From: Sphingobacteriia bacterium
Lineage (GTDB): Bacteria; Bacteroidota; Bacteroidia; Chitinophagales; Chitinophagaceae
Direction: 5' to 3'
DNA: 64,000 bases
Assembly (NCBI GenBank): GCA_017304675.1
Contig: JAFKLS010000016.1
Location: 124,001-188,000, forward strand
Shown here: one piece after another, positions 1-8,478 of the stretch
Position numbering within the stretch: the first letter of the stretch is position 1
Layout of the letters: each line of letters begins with the position of its first letter
Position numbers and translations under genes: made by a program
The notes under the pieces: model-generated
Seen by the model: only the letters and a program-made list of their open reading frames with translations
Told to the model about the DNA's origin: nothing
Databases searched by the model: none

Positions 1-1005
1 GACAGCATACATTATACAGCCGAAAAACATTTTAAGAATGTAAGACAACTAACTTTTGGCGGAGACAATGCCGAAGCCTATTGGAGCTATGATGGGAAGT
101 ATATCATCTTTCAACGTACCAATCCCAAAGAAGGTTTGAGCTGTGATCAGATATTCATTGGAAAAGTACCCACTTCTCCCAATGAAAAATTTACATACAA
201 ATTGGTGAGTACCGGAAAAGGAAGAGCAACCTGCGCTTTTTTTCTTCCTGATGGCAAACACTTTATATATGGCTCCACCCATTTAAACGCCGATACTTGC
301 CCGCCGGCTGTTGACAGGGCCAAGTATGGTAACAAGTATATCTGGCCTATTTATGATAGTTACGATATTTTTCTTGCAGATACCTCCGGCAAAATTATTA
401 AACAACTTACTTCTGAAAAAGGATATGATGCTGAAGGCACTCTATCCCCCGATGGCAAAAAAATGATTTTCACTTCAGTTAGAGATGGTGATCTTGATTT
501 GTATGTAATGGATATGAAAACATATAAGGTAACCCGAATTACCAATACACTGGGCTACGATGGTGGTGCCTGGTTTAGCCCCGACGGTAAAAAAATTGTT
601 TGGCGCGCCAGTCGTCCTAAAACAAAGGAAGAGATAGAAGAATATACGAGCCTGTTAAAAGAAAACCTTGTTGCACCTACGCATATGGAAGTATTTGTGG
701 CCAACGCCGATGGCTCCGATGCCCATCAGATAACATTTTTAGAGCAGGCTAACTGGGCGCCTAATTTTACACCAGACAGCAAAAGAATTATTTTTTGCAG
801 CAATCACGAATACAAAAGAGGCTTTCCTTTCAATATGTATTTAACCGATATTAATGGAAAAGGGTTAGAGAAAATTAGCCGCGATAAAGGTTTTGATGCG
901 TTCCCCATGTTTAGTCCAGACGGTAAGAAAATAATGTTTTCATCAAACAGAAATAATGGAGGCACACACGATACCAATCTGTTTATGGCCGATTGGGTAG
1001 AATAA
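1..1005 (+). CDS. PD40/TolB-like beta-propeller protein, 5' end outside the window
   Basis: The reading frame is open from base 1, so the N-terminus is missing; the in-frame TTG at 136 is not the real start. At least four WD40-like PD40 repeats are visible, with cores such as LSPDGKKMIFTS, FSPDGKKIVWRA, FTPDSKRIIFCS and FSPDGKKIMFSSNR. Such repeats form a beta-propeller in TolB and in many secreted or periplasmic Bacteroidota proteins. No catalytic domain lies in the visible part; the protein ends soon after the last blade, so a peptidase or other domain could only be in the missing N-terminal part. Family assignment is firm, function is not. Confidence 0.85.
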   Translation, partial: DSIHYTAEKHFKNVRQLTFGGDNAEAYWSYDGKYIIFQRTNPKEGLSCDQIFIGKVPTSPNEKFTYKLVSTGKGRATCAFFLPDGKHFIYGSTHLNADTCPPAVDRAKYGNKYIWPIYDSYDIFLADTSGKIIKQLTSEKGYDAEGTLSPDGKKMIFTSVRDGDLDLYVMDMKTYKVTRITNTLGYDGGAWFSPDGKKIVWRASRPKTKEEIEEYTSLLKENLVAPTHMEVFVANADGSDAHQITFLEQANWAPNFTPDSKRIIFCSNHEYKRGFPFNMYLTDINGKGLEKISRDKGFDAFPMFSPDGKKIMFSSNRNNGGTHDTNLFMADWVE

Positions 1006-1030
1006 TTGCATGCAAATAAACAGTATTAGG

Positions 1031-1038
1031 TACTTTTG
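1031..1038 (+). promoter_or_regulatory. Bacteroidota-type -7 promoter box (TACTTTTG)
   Basis: The octamer matches the Bacteroidota primary-sigma -7 consensus TAnnTTTG. A TTG at 1006-1008 lies 22 bases upstream and could be the -33 element. It would drive the membrane-protein gene at 1095, giving a leader of roughly 50 bases. Confidence 0.4.
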
Positions 1039-1094
1039 CAAATACAGGAAACGAATACAGAACAACAGATTAATTACTTTAAACCATACACTTT

Positions 1095-1577
1095 ATGTAC
1101 GCAGGATTATTAGGTTTACACAGCTTATTGCGCTGGATTATTTTAATATTGTTGATAGTGAATATTATTAACAGTTTAGTAGAGGCAAACGAGCCTTATA
1201 CCATTAAAGACAAAAAATGGAACCTTCGCTTATTAATAGTGATGCACATTAATTTCTTAATCGGGCTATACCAATACTTCTTTGGTCCTAAAGGGTTTAT
1301 TTTTTTCAGAGACAAGGTAAACTTTCCCGATACGGCAACAATTATGCATACGCCTTATTATCGTTTCTGGGGGGTAGAGCATATTACAGGAATGCTTATA
1401 GCTGTGGTATTAATTACCATTAGCAGAAGGGTTGCCAAAAACGATCAGCTTGCGGCAGGTGTAAAAAATAAAAAACTGGCATGGCTTTATATTTTATCTC
1501 TTATCATTATCCTGGCAAGTATTCCCTGGCCTTTCAGAGAGTTGGGTGCGCCGTGGTTTAGAAGCTTCTTAAGTTAA
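1095..1577 (+). CDS. small four-helix membrane protein, possibly cytochrome b-like
   Basis: This is a 160-residue protein with about four hydrophobic segments (roughly residues 5-25, 45-65, 95-112 and 130-148). Histidines fall in or next to the helices, for example in GLHSLLRW near the N-terminus, VMHINFLIG and GVEHITGM, a pattern that would suit haem ligation. Similar short proteins of Bacteroidota are sometimes annotated as cytochrome b, but I cannot show haem binding from sequence. It stands alone, preceded by a promoter-like box and followed by a hairpin terminator. Function unknown. Confidence 0.6.
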   Translation: MYAGLLGLHSLLRWIILILLIVNIINSLVEANEPYTIKDKKWNLRLLIVMHINFLIGLYQYFFGPKGFIFFRDKVNFPDTATIMHTPYYRFWGVEHITGMLIAVVLITISRRVAKNDQLAAGVKNKKLAWLYILSLIIILASIPWPFRELGAPWFRSFLS

Positions 1578-1583
1578 AAAATT

Positions 1584-1617
1584 AAGTCTCGTAATTTCTG
1601 CGAGACTTTTTTATTTT
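1584..1617 (+). terminator. rho-independent terminator after the membrane protein gene
   Basis: An 8-bp perfect stem (AAGTCTCG paired with CGAGACTT, 9-base loop) starts 6 bases after the stop codon and runs into a T-rich tract. Confidence 0.85.
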
Positions 1618-1716
1618 TATGATGAATTCTGATTGTTATGCCACTTCACAGAAATTTTACATACTGGATTGATAAGCGCAAATGGAAATACATTTTTCTG
1701 CTTGCTACTTTGGAAA

Positions 1717-1783
1717 TGTCAATTGGTTAATAGTTAATGCAAATAGCAAACTACTATTTTGAATTTTTCATTTTCAATTTTTT
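1717..1783. repeat. degenerate 7-bp-period array ending just before the hmgA start
   Basis: Units such as TGGTTAA and TAGTTAA (1724-1737), and then ATTTTGA, ATTTTTC and ATTTTCA (1756-1776), recur every 7 bases. The array stops 2 bases before the hmgA ATG at 1786. The two halves are partly inverted relative to each other. It shares its period and arrangement with arrays at 2951-3016, 27615-27676 and 36583-36662. Confidence 0.55.
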
Positions 1784-1785
1784 TT

Positions 1786-2943
1786 ATGCCTCATTATACA
1801 TCTTTAGGATCTATTCCACATAAACGCCATACCCAGTTCAGGAAACCAAATGGAGAACTCCATTCCGAGCAGCTTTTTTCAACAGAAGGATTCAGTAACG
1901 ATTATTCGTTGCTGTATCATTTTCATCCGCCTACACAAATCATTAAAACCGATACACCTGTAAATGTTGCACCCACCATTGCAGAAGAAAAAATGTTGCA
2001 ACACAGAAGCTTTGAAGGTTTTAATATTCAACCTAAAAAAGATTTTCTTCAAAGTAGAAAACCTGTTTTGGTAAACAATGATTGTCATATTGTTTTAGCC
2101 GCGCCGCAAGAAAGCATGAAAGATTATTTCTATAAAAATGCAGATGCAGATGAAATGATTTTTATACATGAAGGAAGCGGAAAGCTACACACTCAATATG
2201 GTACACTGGCGTTTGCTTACGGAGATTACCTGGTAATTCCGAGAGGCACAATTTACCAGATACATTTCACTACCGATAAAAACAGGTTGTTTATTGTAGA
2301 ATCGTTCAGCCCTATCCGGTATCCTAAAAGATACATGAGTAAATACGGGCAATTGCTGGAGCATGCACCGTTTTGTGAAAGAGATATTCGTACACCGAAA
2401 GATTTAAAAACATTTGATGAGGCAGGAGATTTTGTAATTCAAACAAAAAAGAAATCTGTATTGTACGGGTTGCATTATGCACACCATCCCTTCGATGTAG
2501 TGGGCTGGGATGGGTGTTGTTACCCTTTTGCATTCAGTATTCACGATTTTGAACCCATTACCGGAAGGGTGCATCAACCACCACCGGTGCACCAGACTTT
2601 TGAGGCCAATAATTTTGTGGTATGCAGTTTTGTGCCTCGTTTGTACGATTATCATCCACAGGCTATTCCTGCTCCCTACAATCATTCAAACATAGACAGT
2701 GATGAAGTATTGTATTATGTTGATGGTGATTTTATGAGTAGAAAAAATGTAACCCGTGGTATGATTACCCTGCATCCTGCAGGCATTCCACATGGGCCGC
2801 ACCCGGGGGCTGTTGAAAGAAGTATTGGAGCAAAAGAAACCAAAGAACTGGCCGTAATGGTTGATACCTTTCACCCCCTGATGCTCACTAAAGAGGCCTT
2901 GGAAATAGAAAATAAAGGATACACCATGAGTTGGGCAGAATAG
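1786..2943 (+). CDS. hmgA: homogentisate 1,2-dioxygenase
   Basis: This Fe(II) enzyme opens the ring of homogentisate to maleylacetoacetate in tyrosine and phenylalanine breakdown. At 385 residues it is a little shorter than the roughly 430-residue proteobacterial and eukaryotic enzymes. A two-cupin layout is visible: an N-terminal cupin (YGDYLVIPRGTIYQIHF) and the catalytic C-terminal one with GWDGCCYPFAF, YNHSNIDSDEVLYYVDGD and HPAGIPHGPHPG, which carry the family's metal-binding His and Glu positions. The ATG at 1786 is chosen because the longer frame from TTG at 1759 only adds residues coded by the T-rich heptad repeat. No maleylacetoacetate isomerase or fumarylacetoacetase lies nearby; the CoA-transferase genes at 17.4 kb could use the acetoacetate produced. 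Confidence 0.93.
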   Translation: MPHYTSLGSIPHKRHTQFRKPNGELHSEQLFSTEGFSNDYSLLYHFHPPTQIIKTDTPVNVAPTIAEEKMLQHRSFEGFNIQPKKDFLQSRKPVLVNNDCHIVLAAPQESMKDYFYKNADADEMIFIHEGSGKLHTQYGTLAFAYGDYLVIPRGTIYQIHFTTDKNRLFIVESFSPIRYPKRYMSKYGQLLEHAPFCERDIRTPKDLKTFDEAGDFVIQTKKKSVLYGLHYAHHPFDVVGWDGCCYPFAFSIHDFEPITGRVHQPPPVHQTFEANNFVVCSFVPRLYDYHPQAIPAPYNHSNIDSDEVLYYVDGDFMSRKNVTRGMITLHPAGIPHGPHPGAVERSIGAKETKELAVMVDTFHPLMLTKEALEIENKGYTMSWAE

Positions 2944-2950
2944 CATTATA

Positions 2951-3016
2951 AATTATGTGTTAAGCATTGCGTGGATTATAAAAAAATCAATACTTATAAT
3001 TCATAACTCATAATTC
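2951..3016. repeat. inverted pair of heptad arrays before the hypothetical gene at 3050
   Basis: The right arm is a clean 7-bp tandem array (ATAATTC, ATAACTC, ATAATTC at 2996-3016). The left arm at 2951-2968 is its inverted counterpart, matching 15 of 18 positions of the complement of 2998-3015. The arms are separated by about 29 bases and could form a long imperfect hairpin upstream of the next start codon. Confidence 0.6.
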
Positions 3017-3049
3017 TTTTGTACCTTATCATTCTAAAACAATTGCCAT

Positions 3050-3454
3050 ATGATTAAATTCAGCAACATTCAAGTGGGAGACTATTTAATGGGTGAATAC
3101 AATGGAAAATTGTGGGAAGGGGAAGTAACCCGATTAAATGGAGATGAAAAACAGGTTTGCCTGCAAACCGATGTGCAGGAATTTTGGTTTGCTACAAACC
3201 ATCTGCAGGGAATTTCTTTGAGCGACGAACAGCTGCTGAAGCTGAATTTTACCAAAGAAAAACTTGATGATGGTACGGTAAAATATAAGAAAGGCGCTTT
3301 CAGGGTGGTAACTGCTTCCGATAAAGATTTTTCTTCAGTAGAGATTTGGTACAGAGAAGACAGACGGCGTAACCCCGATATCCAATTCGTACACGAACTG
3401 CAAAATCATTACTATCAAATGACGAAAGTTCATTTAACAAAAGAAATGGTGTAA
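3050..3454 (+). CDS. conserved hypothetical protein
   Basis: A 134-residue soluble protein with no signal peptide or membrane segment. The N-terminal half (YLMGEYNGKLWEGEVTRLNG) looks like a small beta-rich fold. The C-terminal part (IQFVHELQNHYYQMTKVHLT) resembles a helical tail seen in many uncharacterised Bacteroidota proteins of the type VHQLQNLYFALTG; this likeness is from memory. It sits alone between two repeat-rich intergenic regions. I do not recognise a function. Confidence 0.7.
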   Translation: MIKFSNIQVGDYLMGEYNGKLWEGEVTRLNGDEKQVCLQTDVQEFWFATNHLQGISLSDEQLLKLNFTKEKLDDGTVKYKKGAFRVVTASDKDFSSVEIWYREDRRRNPDIQFVHELQNHYYQMTKVHLTKEMV

Positions 3455-3793
3455 GGATATGTTCTTTTTTGAAGCCCAAAAAAGAACCAAAAAAGATTTC
3501 AGAAAAACGATATTCAACACGTTTTTCTGTCTAGCACTGATTAAGCTGTGATGTTGTTACTGAGACTTGTACAATAGTAATTCTACTGTTCAGATTTCTT
3601 TGTAATGAAGTTGAAGAGAATGCAAAGACAAAAAGTGCTGAATATCTTTTTGTCTTGATTTTTTGCTCCACTTTTGTATCAAGACAAAAGTGGAAAAAGA
3701 AATAAAACGTCAGCGAAAAATAAATAATAATCAGGCAGCCATTTGGGCTGCTTTTTTTCTTTCGTTACATTCACCATCAATTCAAACGTCAAT
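3455..3793. repeat. 339-base gene-free region with three perfect hairpins and a terminator-like hairpin
   Basis: No credible gene is present. Three perfect inverted repeats lie in sequence: 3500-3529 (10-bp stem CAGAAAAACG, 10-base loop), 3625-3656 (11-bp stem AAGACAAAAAG, 10-base loop) and 3667-3694 (11-bp stem TCCACTTTTGT, 6-base loop). The right arm of the second (CTTTTTGTCTTGAT) can instead pair with ATCAAGACAAAAG in the third, so two folds exclude each other. Motifs of this kind (TTTTTGTCTTGAT with its inverse) recur between genes in Chitinophagaceae as far as I recall, which would make this a dispersed palindromic element. Confidence 0.6.
3735..3758 (+). terminator. terminator-like hairpin upstream of the M14 peptidase gene
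   Basis: A 6-bp GC-rich stem (GCAGCC with GGCTGC, loop ATTTG) is followed by seven T. It overlaps the longest possible frame of the next gene, which supports starting that gene at 3794. Confidence 0.65.
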
Positions 3794-6286
3794 ATGAGAA
3801 AATTTGTTTTTTTAGCTTTAAGCTTTTGGCTTTTAGTTTCCGGCATCAAAGCACAAACCGTTCAAAGTCCTGAACAATTTTTAGGGTATAAAATTGGAAC
3901 GAAGTTTACCCGCCATCATCGTATTGCAGAATATTTTAAATATGTGGCTGCAGCAAAACCAGATATGGTAAAGATTGAAAAATATGGAGAAACAAATGAA
4001 GGGCGGGAATTACTGGTTGCGTTTATAGCAACACCTGAGAATCTGAAAAACCTGGATAATATTAGAAAGAATAACCTGCGTTTGGCAGGGGTTGAAAAAG
4101 ATAAAGCCGGCGATGCAAATGCTCCTGCTGTTGTTTGGTTAAGTTACAACGTACATGGTAACGAACCGGCCAGTAGCGAAGCGGCATTACTAACATTATA
4201 CTCATTGATAGACCCGTTAAACGCTAAAACAAAAGAATGGTTAAAAAATACCGTGGTTGTAATAGACCCCTGTATTAACCCCGATGGTAGAGACAGGTAT
4301 GTGAATTGGTATAACATGAGTGTTGGAAAAAATATGAATGTAGATGCACAGGCGAGAGAACATAGCGAGCCCTGGCCACAGGGAAGAACCAATCACTACA
4401 ATTTTGATTTGAACAGAGATTGGGCATGGCAAACACAAATTGAATCTCAACAGCGATTAAAAAAATACAACGAATGGTTGCCGCAAGTGCATGTAGATTT
4501 TCATGAGCAGGGATTTAACCAGCCTTATTATTTCGCTCCTGCAGCGGAACCTTTTCATGAAGTAATCACGCAGTGGCAAAGAGATTTTCAGGTGATGATT
4601 GGAAAAAACAATGCAAAATATTTTGATGAGAACGGATGGTTATACTTTACCAAAGAAAGATTCGATTTGTTTTATCCTTCTTATGGAGATACTTACCCAA
4701 TTTACAATGGCGCTATCGGGATGACCTTTGAGCAAGGCGGCATCAGGGCAGGATTAGGTGTTATTAATGATGATGGAGATACGTTAACCTTGGTTGATAG
4801 AGCAACGCATCATTTCACAACGAGTTTATCAACTATTGAAACGGCTTCTAACAATGCACAGAAATTATTGAATGAATTTAAAAGATATTTTGACAACAAC
4901 AGAAACGCAGCTAACCAGGATTATAAAACCTATGTGTTAACAAGCACAGATGAAAACAAGATTAATGCTGTTAGAAAATTGCTGGAAAGAAACGGTATTG
5001 AGTATGGCAGTGTTACAGGAAAAATAAAAGGCTATCGTTATTTTACCAGTAAAGAAGAAGAGGTAGATTTAAAGAATTATACATTGGCTGTTTCTATGTA
5101 TCAATCTAAAAGTAGTTTGGCCAAAGTATTGTTTGAACAAAAGAGCAAACTGAGTGATAGTGCCACTTACGATATTACTGCCTGGAGCATTCCTTATGGT
5201 TATGGCATAGAATGTTATGCGTTGAAAGAAAAATTATCCATTCAGCCGTATGCAACAAAAGAAATAGTAAAACCTGTAAGCAGTGCTTACGGTTATTTAT
5301 TGCCTTATACTTCGTTGAACAGTGCAGAATGGATGGCATACCTGGTGAAGAACAATGTTAAAGTTCGTTATGCAACGAAACCGTTTTCTTATAACAACAA
5401 AAATTACGATAGAGGAACTTTAATTGTTATTAAAACAAGTAATGCTACCGTTAACTGGAATAAAATTGTTGCAGAGGCTTCTGAAAAATATCATGTAAGT
5501 CCGGATGCAGTTGCCACTGGCTTTGTAGACAAAGGTGCAGATTTTGGAAGCCCGGATGTTAGAACAATAGAAAAACCAAAAATTGCATTAATTACAGGAG
5601 AGCAGGTTTCTGCTTCAGACGCAGGAGAGGTATGGAATTTATTTGATCAAACACTGGATTACCCTATCACCCAAATTTTAGCAAACGATCTGGGAAGGGT
5701 GAATTTGAAAAACTATAATGTGGTGGTGTTGCCAGACGGGAATTACAAAGCATTGAACGATAAAGCGATTGTTGATAAGCTGAAGGATTTTGTGCGTAGC
5801 GGCGGAAAGATCATTGCTATTCAAAACGCCATGGCACAATTGGCAGGGAAAGATTTCGGTATAAAATTGAGGGAAGATAAAACTGACGATAAAAAAGATG
5901 AATATAATGCTTTGTATAAATATGCCGACAGAGAAAAAGATTATTTGCCAAACAGCATTCCCGGCGCTATTTACAAAGTAGAATTAGATAATACCCACCC
6001 GCTGGCCTTTGGCTATCCTGAATTTTATTATACCCTGAAACAAGATGCCAATGTGTATGAATTTATGAAAGAAGGATGGAATGTAGGCGTAATTAAGAAA
6101 GACAATTATGTAACCGGTTTCAGCGGGTATAAAGTAAAAAATAAATTGAAAGATGGGTTATTGTTCGGCGTGGAAGAATTGGGTGGCGGGCAAATTGTGT
6201 ACATGGCCGATAATCCATTGTTCAGAATGTTCTGGGAGAACGGGAAATTGTTATTTTGTAATGCCGTGTTTTTAGTGGGGCAGTAA
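3794..6286 (+). CDS. secreted M14-family zinc carboxypeptidase
   Basis: An 830-residue protein with an N-terminal signal peptide (hydrophobic residues 4-18, cleavage near GIKA-QT). The M14 metallopeptidase domain occupies about residues 30-370: the HxxE zinc motif is H121-GN-E124, a third ligand is likely H237 in HVDFHEQG, a substrate-binding Arg is in NRDW, and the catalytic Glu is in GMTFEQGG. The C-terminal half (from about 550) contains alpha/beta segments resembling a class-I glutamine amidotransferase-like domain (VVVLPDG, FVRSGGKIIAIQNA) common in long Bacteroidota M14 proteins. It probably acts on peptides in the periplasm or outside the cell. The start at 3794 gives a clean signal peptide. 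Confidence 0.9.
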   Translation: MRKFVFLALSFWLLVSGIKAQTVQSPEQFLGYKIGTKFTRHHRIAEYFKYVAAAKPDMVKIEKYGETNEGRELLVAFIATPENLKNLDNIRKNNLRLAGVEKDKAGDANAPAVVWLSYNVHGNEPASSEAALLTLYSLIDPLNAKTKEWLKNTVVVIDPCINPDGRDRYVNWYNMSVGKNMNVDAQAREHSEPWPQGRTNHYNFDLNRDWAWQTQIESQQRLKKYNEWLPQVHVDFHEQGFNQPYYFAPAAEPFHEVITQWQRDFQVMIGKNNAKYFDENGWLYFTKERFDLFYPSYGDTYPIYNGAIGMTFEQGGIRAGLGVINDDGDTLTLVDRATHHFTTSLSTIETASNNAQKLLNEFKRYFDNNRNAANQDYKTYVLTSTDENKINAVRKLLERNGIEYGSVTGKIKGYRYFTSKEEEVDLKNYTLAVSMYQSKSSLAKVLFEQKSKLSDSATYDITAWSIPYGYGIECYALKEKLSIQPYATKEIVKPVSSAYGYLLPYTSLNSAEWMAYLVKNNVKVRYATKPFSYNNKNYDRGTLIVIKTSNATVNWNKIVAEASEKYHVSPDAVATGFVDKGADFGSPDVRTIEKPKIALITGEQVSASDAGEVWNLFDQTLDYPITQILANDLGRVNLKNYNVVVLPDGNYKALNDKAIVDKLKDFVRSGGKIIAIQNAMAQLAGKDFGIKLREDKTDDKKDEYNALYKYADREKDYLPNSIPGAIYKVELDNTHPLAFGYPEFYYTLKQDANVYEFMKEGWNVGVIKKDNYVTGFSGYKVKNKLKDGLLFGVEELGGGQIVYMADNPLFRMFWENGKLLFCNAVFLVGQ

Positions 6287-6362
6287 CCAGGATTAATTTG
6301 GTTAATGCGCTTGGTAAATTAAACTTCAATTGTTATTCCGAAGAAACTGTGAATTTTTTGTA

Positions 6363-6391
6363 AAGGCTCGTGTATTCACGAGCCTTTTTTT
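6363..6391 (+). terminator. rho-independent terminator after the M14 peptidase gene
   Basis: A perfect 10-bp stem (AAGGCTCGTG with CACGAGCCTT, loop TATT) followed by a run of T lies about 75 bases after the stop codon. Confidence 0.9.
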
Positions 6392-6448
6392 GTCATCCTG
6401 TCAGCCTAATAAGCTTTGGTATTGATTTTGAAAACTGTTGCCATGCTT

Positions 6449-6474
6449 GTTGCCGTACAAGTGTGCGACGCAAC
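6449..6474 (+). repeat. copy 1 of a dispersed repeat (core GTACAAGTGTGCGACGCAAC), upstream of htpG
   Basis: The 20-base core at 6455-6474 is identical to cores at 18105-18124 and, inverted, 10730-10749. With the preceding GTTGCC it has short inverted ends (GTTGC and GCAAC). It ends 43 bases before the htpG ATG. Confidence 0.8.
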
Positions 6475-6517
6475 AGCAGCTCAATTATTTAATTAAAGCC
6501 GGTTTAAAATTTATATT

Positions 6518-8413
6518 ATGCAAAAAGGACAGATCAGGGTTCAAACCGAGAACATTTTCCCAATCATTAAAAAATTCTTATACAGCGATCACGAAATTTT
6601 TCTTCGTGAATTGGTAAGCAATGCAACCGATGCTACTCAAAAACTGAAAACGCTTTCTTCTATTGGCGAGGCTAAAGGAGAGTTGGGCGATTTAAGAATT
6701 GATGTGGTGTTGAACGCTAAAGAAAAAACATTGACCATTGAAGATCGTGGAGTGGGCATGAGCAGGGAAGAAGTTGACAAGTATTTGAACCAGGTGGCTT
6801 TTAGCGGTGCTGAAGAGTTTTTAAGCAAGTATAAAGATGCCAACATTATTGGCCATTTTGGTTTGGGTTTTTATAGTGCATTTATGGTGGCTGAAAAAGT
6901 GGAGGTAATAACGCAAAGCTACAATGCAGATGCTGCAACGGTTTACTGGAGTTGCGATGGAAGCCCTGAGTTTGAATTGTATGAAGTAGAGAAAAAACAA
7001 CGCGGTACGAAAATTATTTTGCATGTTAATGAAGAAAGCAAAGAATTTTTAGAAGCAGGCAGGATAAAATCTATTTTAGAAAAGTTCTGTAAGTTTTTAC
7101 CTATTCCTATTTTCTTTACAGATGTTGCTGAAGAAAAGAAAAAAGAGGAAGAAGAAAAATCAATCAACAATACCAATCCAATCTGGGTTAAAAAGCCGAG
7201 TGAATTAACCAAAGAAGATTACGAAAAATTCTACAGGGAATTATATCCTTTTGGCGAAACACCTTTGTTCTGGATTCATTTGAATGTTGATTACCCGTTC
7301 AACTTAACCGGAATTTTATATTTCCCGAAAATTAAACAGAGCTACGAAATTCAGAAAGATAAAATCCAGTTGTACAGCAATCAGGTTTTTGTAACGGATG
7401 AAGTGAAAGATATTGTTCCGGAGTTTTTAATGTTGTTGCATGGTGTGATCGATAGTCCGGATATTCCTTTGAACGTGAGCAGAAGCTATTTGCAAGGTGA
7501 TCCGAATGTGAGAAAAATTAACAATCATATCACCAAAAAAGTAGCGGATAAACTGGAAGAAATTTTCCGAAACGAGAGAACTGAGTTTGAACAAAAATGG
7601 GAAAGCTTAGGATTGTTTGTGAAGTACGGAATGATGACCGACGAAAAATTCCTTGAAAAAGCGAATAAGTTTTTGGTGATGGAAGATGCAGTAAATAAAA
7701 CTTCTACAACCATAACAAAAGAAGATGGTACAACAGAAGAAAAATCAACTGCTAAGTTCTATACTTTTGAAGAGTATAAAACTGCAACAGAAGCATTGCA
7801 GAAAAATAAAGAAGGTAAACATGTAATTGTTTATACAACAGATCCTGTTCAGCAAGATGCTTACATTCAGGCAGCGCATGCCAAAGGATATGTTGTGGTG
7901 AAGATGGAGACTTTAGTGGATGCAGCTTTCATCAACAATATGGAAATGAAATGGGAGAATGTTCATTTTGTAAGAGTGGATGCTGATATTGTTGATAATT
8001 TGATTGACAAACAGGAAAATAATGATAGTGTTCTCAGTAAAAACGAAAGTGAAGAATTGAAAAAATTATTTGAATTCCCTGTTAACGATTTACATGTAAC
8101 CGTTGAAGTAAAAGGATTGAATAATGATGCACCTCCTGTGGTGGCAACTCGTCCGGAATTTATGAGAAGGATGAAAGATATGGGTGCTGTAGGTGGCGGC
8201 ATGGCTGCATTCTACGCTACCATGCCTGATGAAGTTACTTTAACAGTGAATGGTAATCATAACATTTATCAAACATTGTTGAAAGAGTCAGATATTGAAA
8301 AGAAAGAAAAACAAATCAGAAACCTTGCAGACCTGGCATTACTTTCTCAAGGATTATTGAAGGGAGCGGAGTTAACAAACTTCATTAACAGAAGTGTTGA
8401 TCTGATGAAATAA
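6518..8413 (+). CDS. htpG: Hsp90-family chaperone HtpG
   Basis: Cytosolic ATP-dependent chaperone of 631 residues, the usual length. The N-terminal GHKL ATPase domain shows EIFLRELVSNATDA (the Asn-containing helix), DRGVGMSREE and GHFGLGFYSAFMVA. The middle domain contains the Hsp90 signature region (VNVDYPFNLTGILYFP, QLYSNQVFVTD), and the C-terminal dimerisation domain follows. A charged KKKEEEEK stretch near residue 207 marks the linker between N and middle domains. The gene is monocistronic, with a terminator behind it and a copy of the 20-base repeat 43 bases ahead of the start. Confidence 0.97.
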   Translation: MQKGQIRVQTENIFPIIKKFLYSDHEIFLRELVSNATDATQKLKTLSSIGEAKGELGDLRIDVVLNAKEKTLTIEDRGVGMSREEVDKYLNQVAFSGAEEFLSKYKDANIIGHFGLGFYSAFMVAEKVEVITQSYNADAATVYWSCDGSPEFELYEVEKKQRGTKIILHVNEESKEFLEAGRIKSILEKFCKFLPIPIFFTDVAEEKKKEEEEKSINNTNPIWVKKPSELTKEDYEKFYRELYPFGETPLFWIHLNVDYPFNLTGILYFPKIKQSYEIQKDKIQLYSNQVFVTDEVKDIVPEFLMLLHGVIDSPDIPLNVSRSYLQGDPNVRKINNHITKKVADKLEEIFRNERTEFEQKWESLGLFVKYGMMTDEKFLEKANKFLVMEDAVNKTSTTITKEDGTTEEKSTAKFYTFEEYKTATEALQKNKEGKHVIVYTTDPVQQDAYIQAAHAKGYVVVKMETLVDAAFINNMEMKWENVHFVRVDADIVDNLIDKQENNDSVLSKNESEELKKLFEFPVNDLHVTVEVKGLNNDAPPVVATRPEFMRRMKDMGAVGGGMAAFYATMPDEVTLTVNGNHNIYQTLLKESDIEKKEKQIRNLADLALLSQGLLKGAELTNFINRSVDLMK

Positions 8414-8415
8414 AT

Positions 8416-8436
8416 AAGTGAGAGGTGAAAAGTGAA
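8416..8436. repeat. three-unit heptad array after htpG
   Basis: AAGTGAG, AGGTGAA and AAGTGAA follow one another directly after the htpG stop codon and just before the terminator. Only one arm is present; I see no inverted partner. Confidence 0.5.
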
Positions 8437-8440
8437 TTGT

Positions 8441-8478
8441 AAAAGGGTAACAGTTTTGTTGCCCTTTTATTTTTTTTG
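8441..8478. terminator. terminator between htpG and the toxin gene
   Basis: A stem AAAAGGGTAAC paired with GTTGCCCTTTT (one G-U pair, loop of about 6) is followed on the plus strand by a T-rich tract. It overlaps the 3' end of the minus-strand toxin gene and may serve both convergent genes. Confidence 0.75.

Noticed and set aside
1756..1785. TTG start at 1759 for homogentisate dioxygenase
   Set aside because: It would add nine residues coded by the T-rich heptad repeat; the ATG at 1786 fits the family start.
3455..3793. tRNA or other structured RNA gene
   Set aside because: The hairpins do not form a cloverleaf and no T-loop or anticodon arm is present; no tRNA-like pattern was seen in any intergenic gap.
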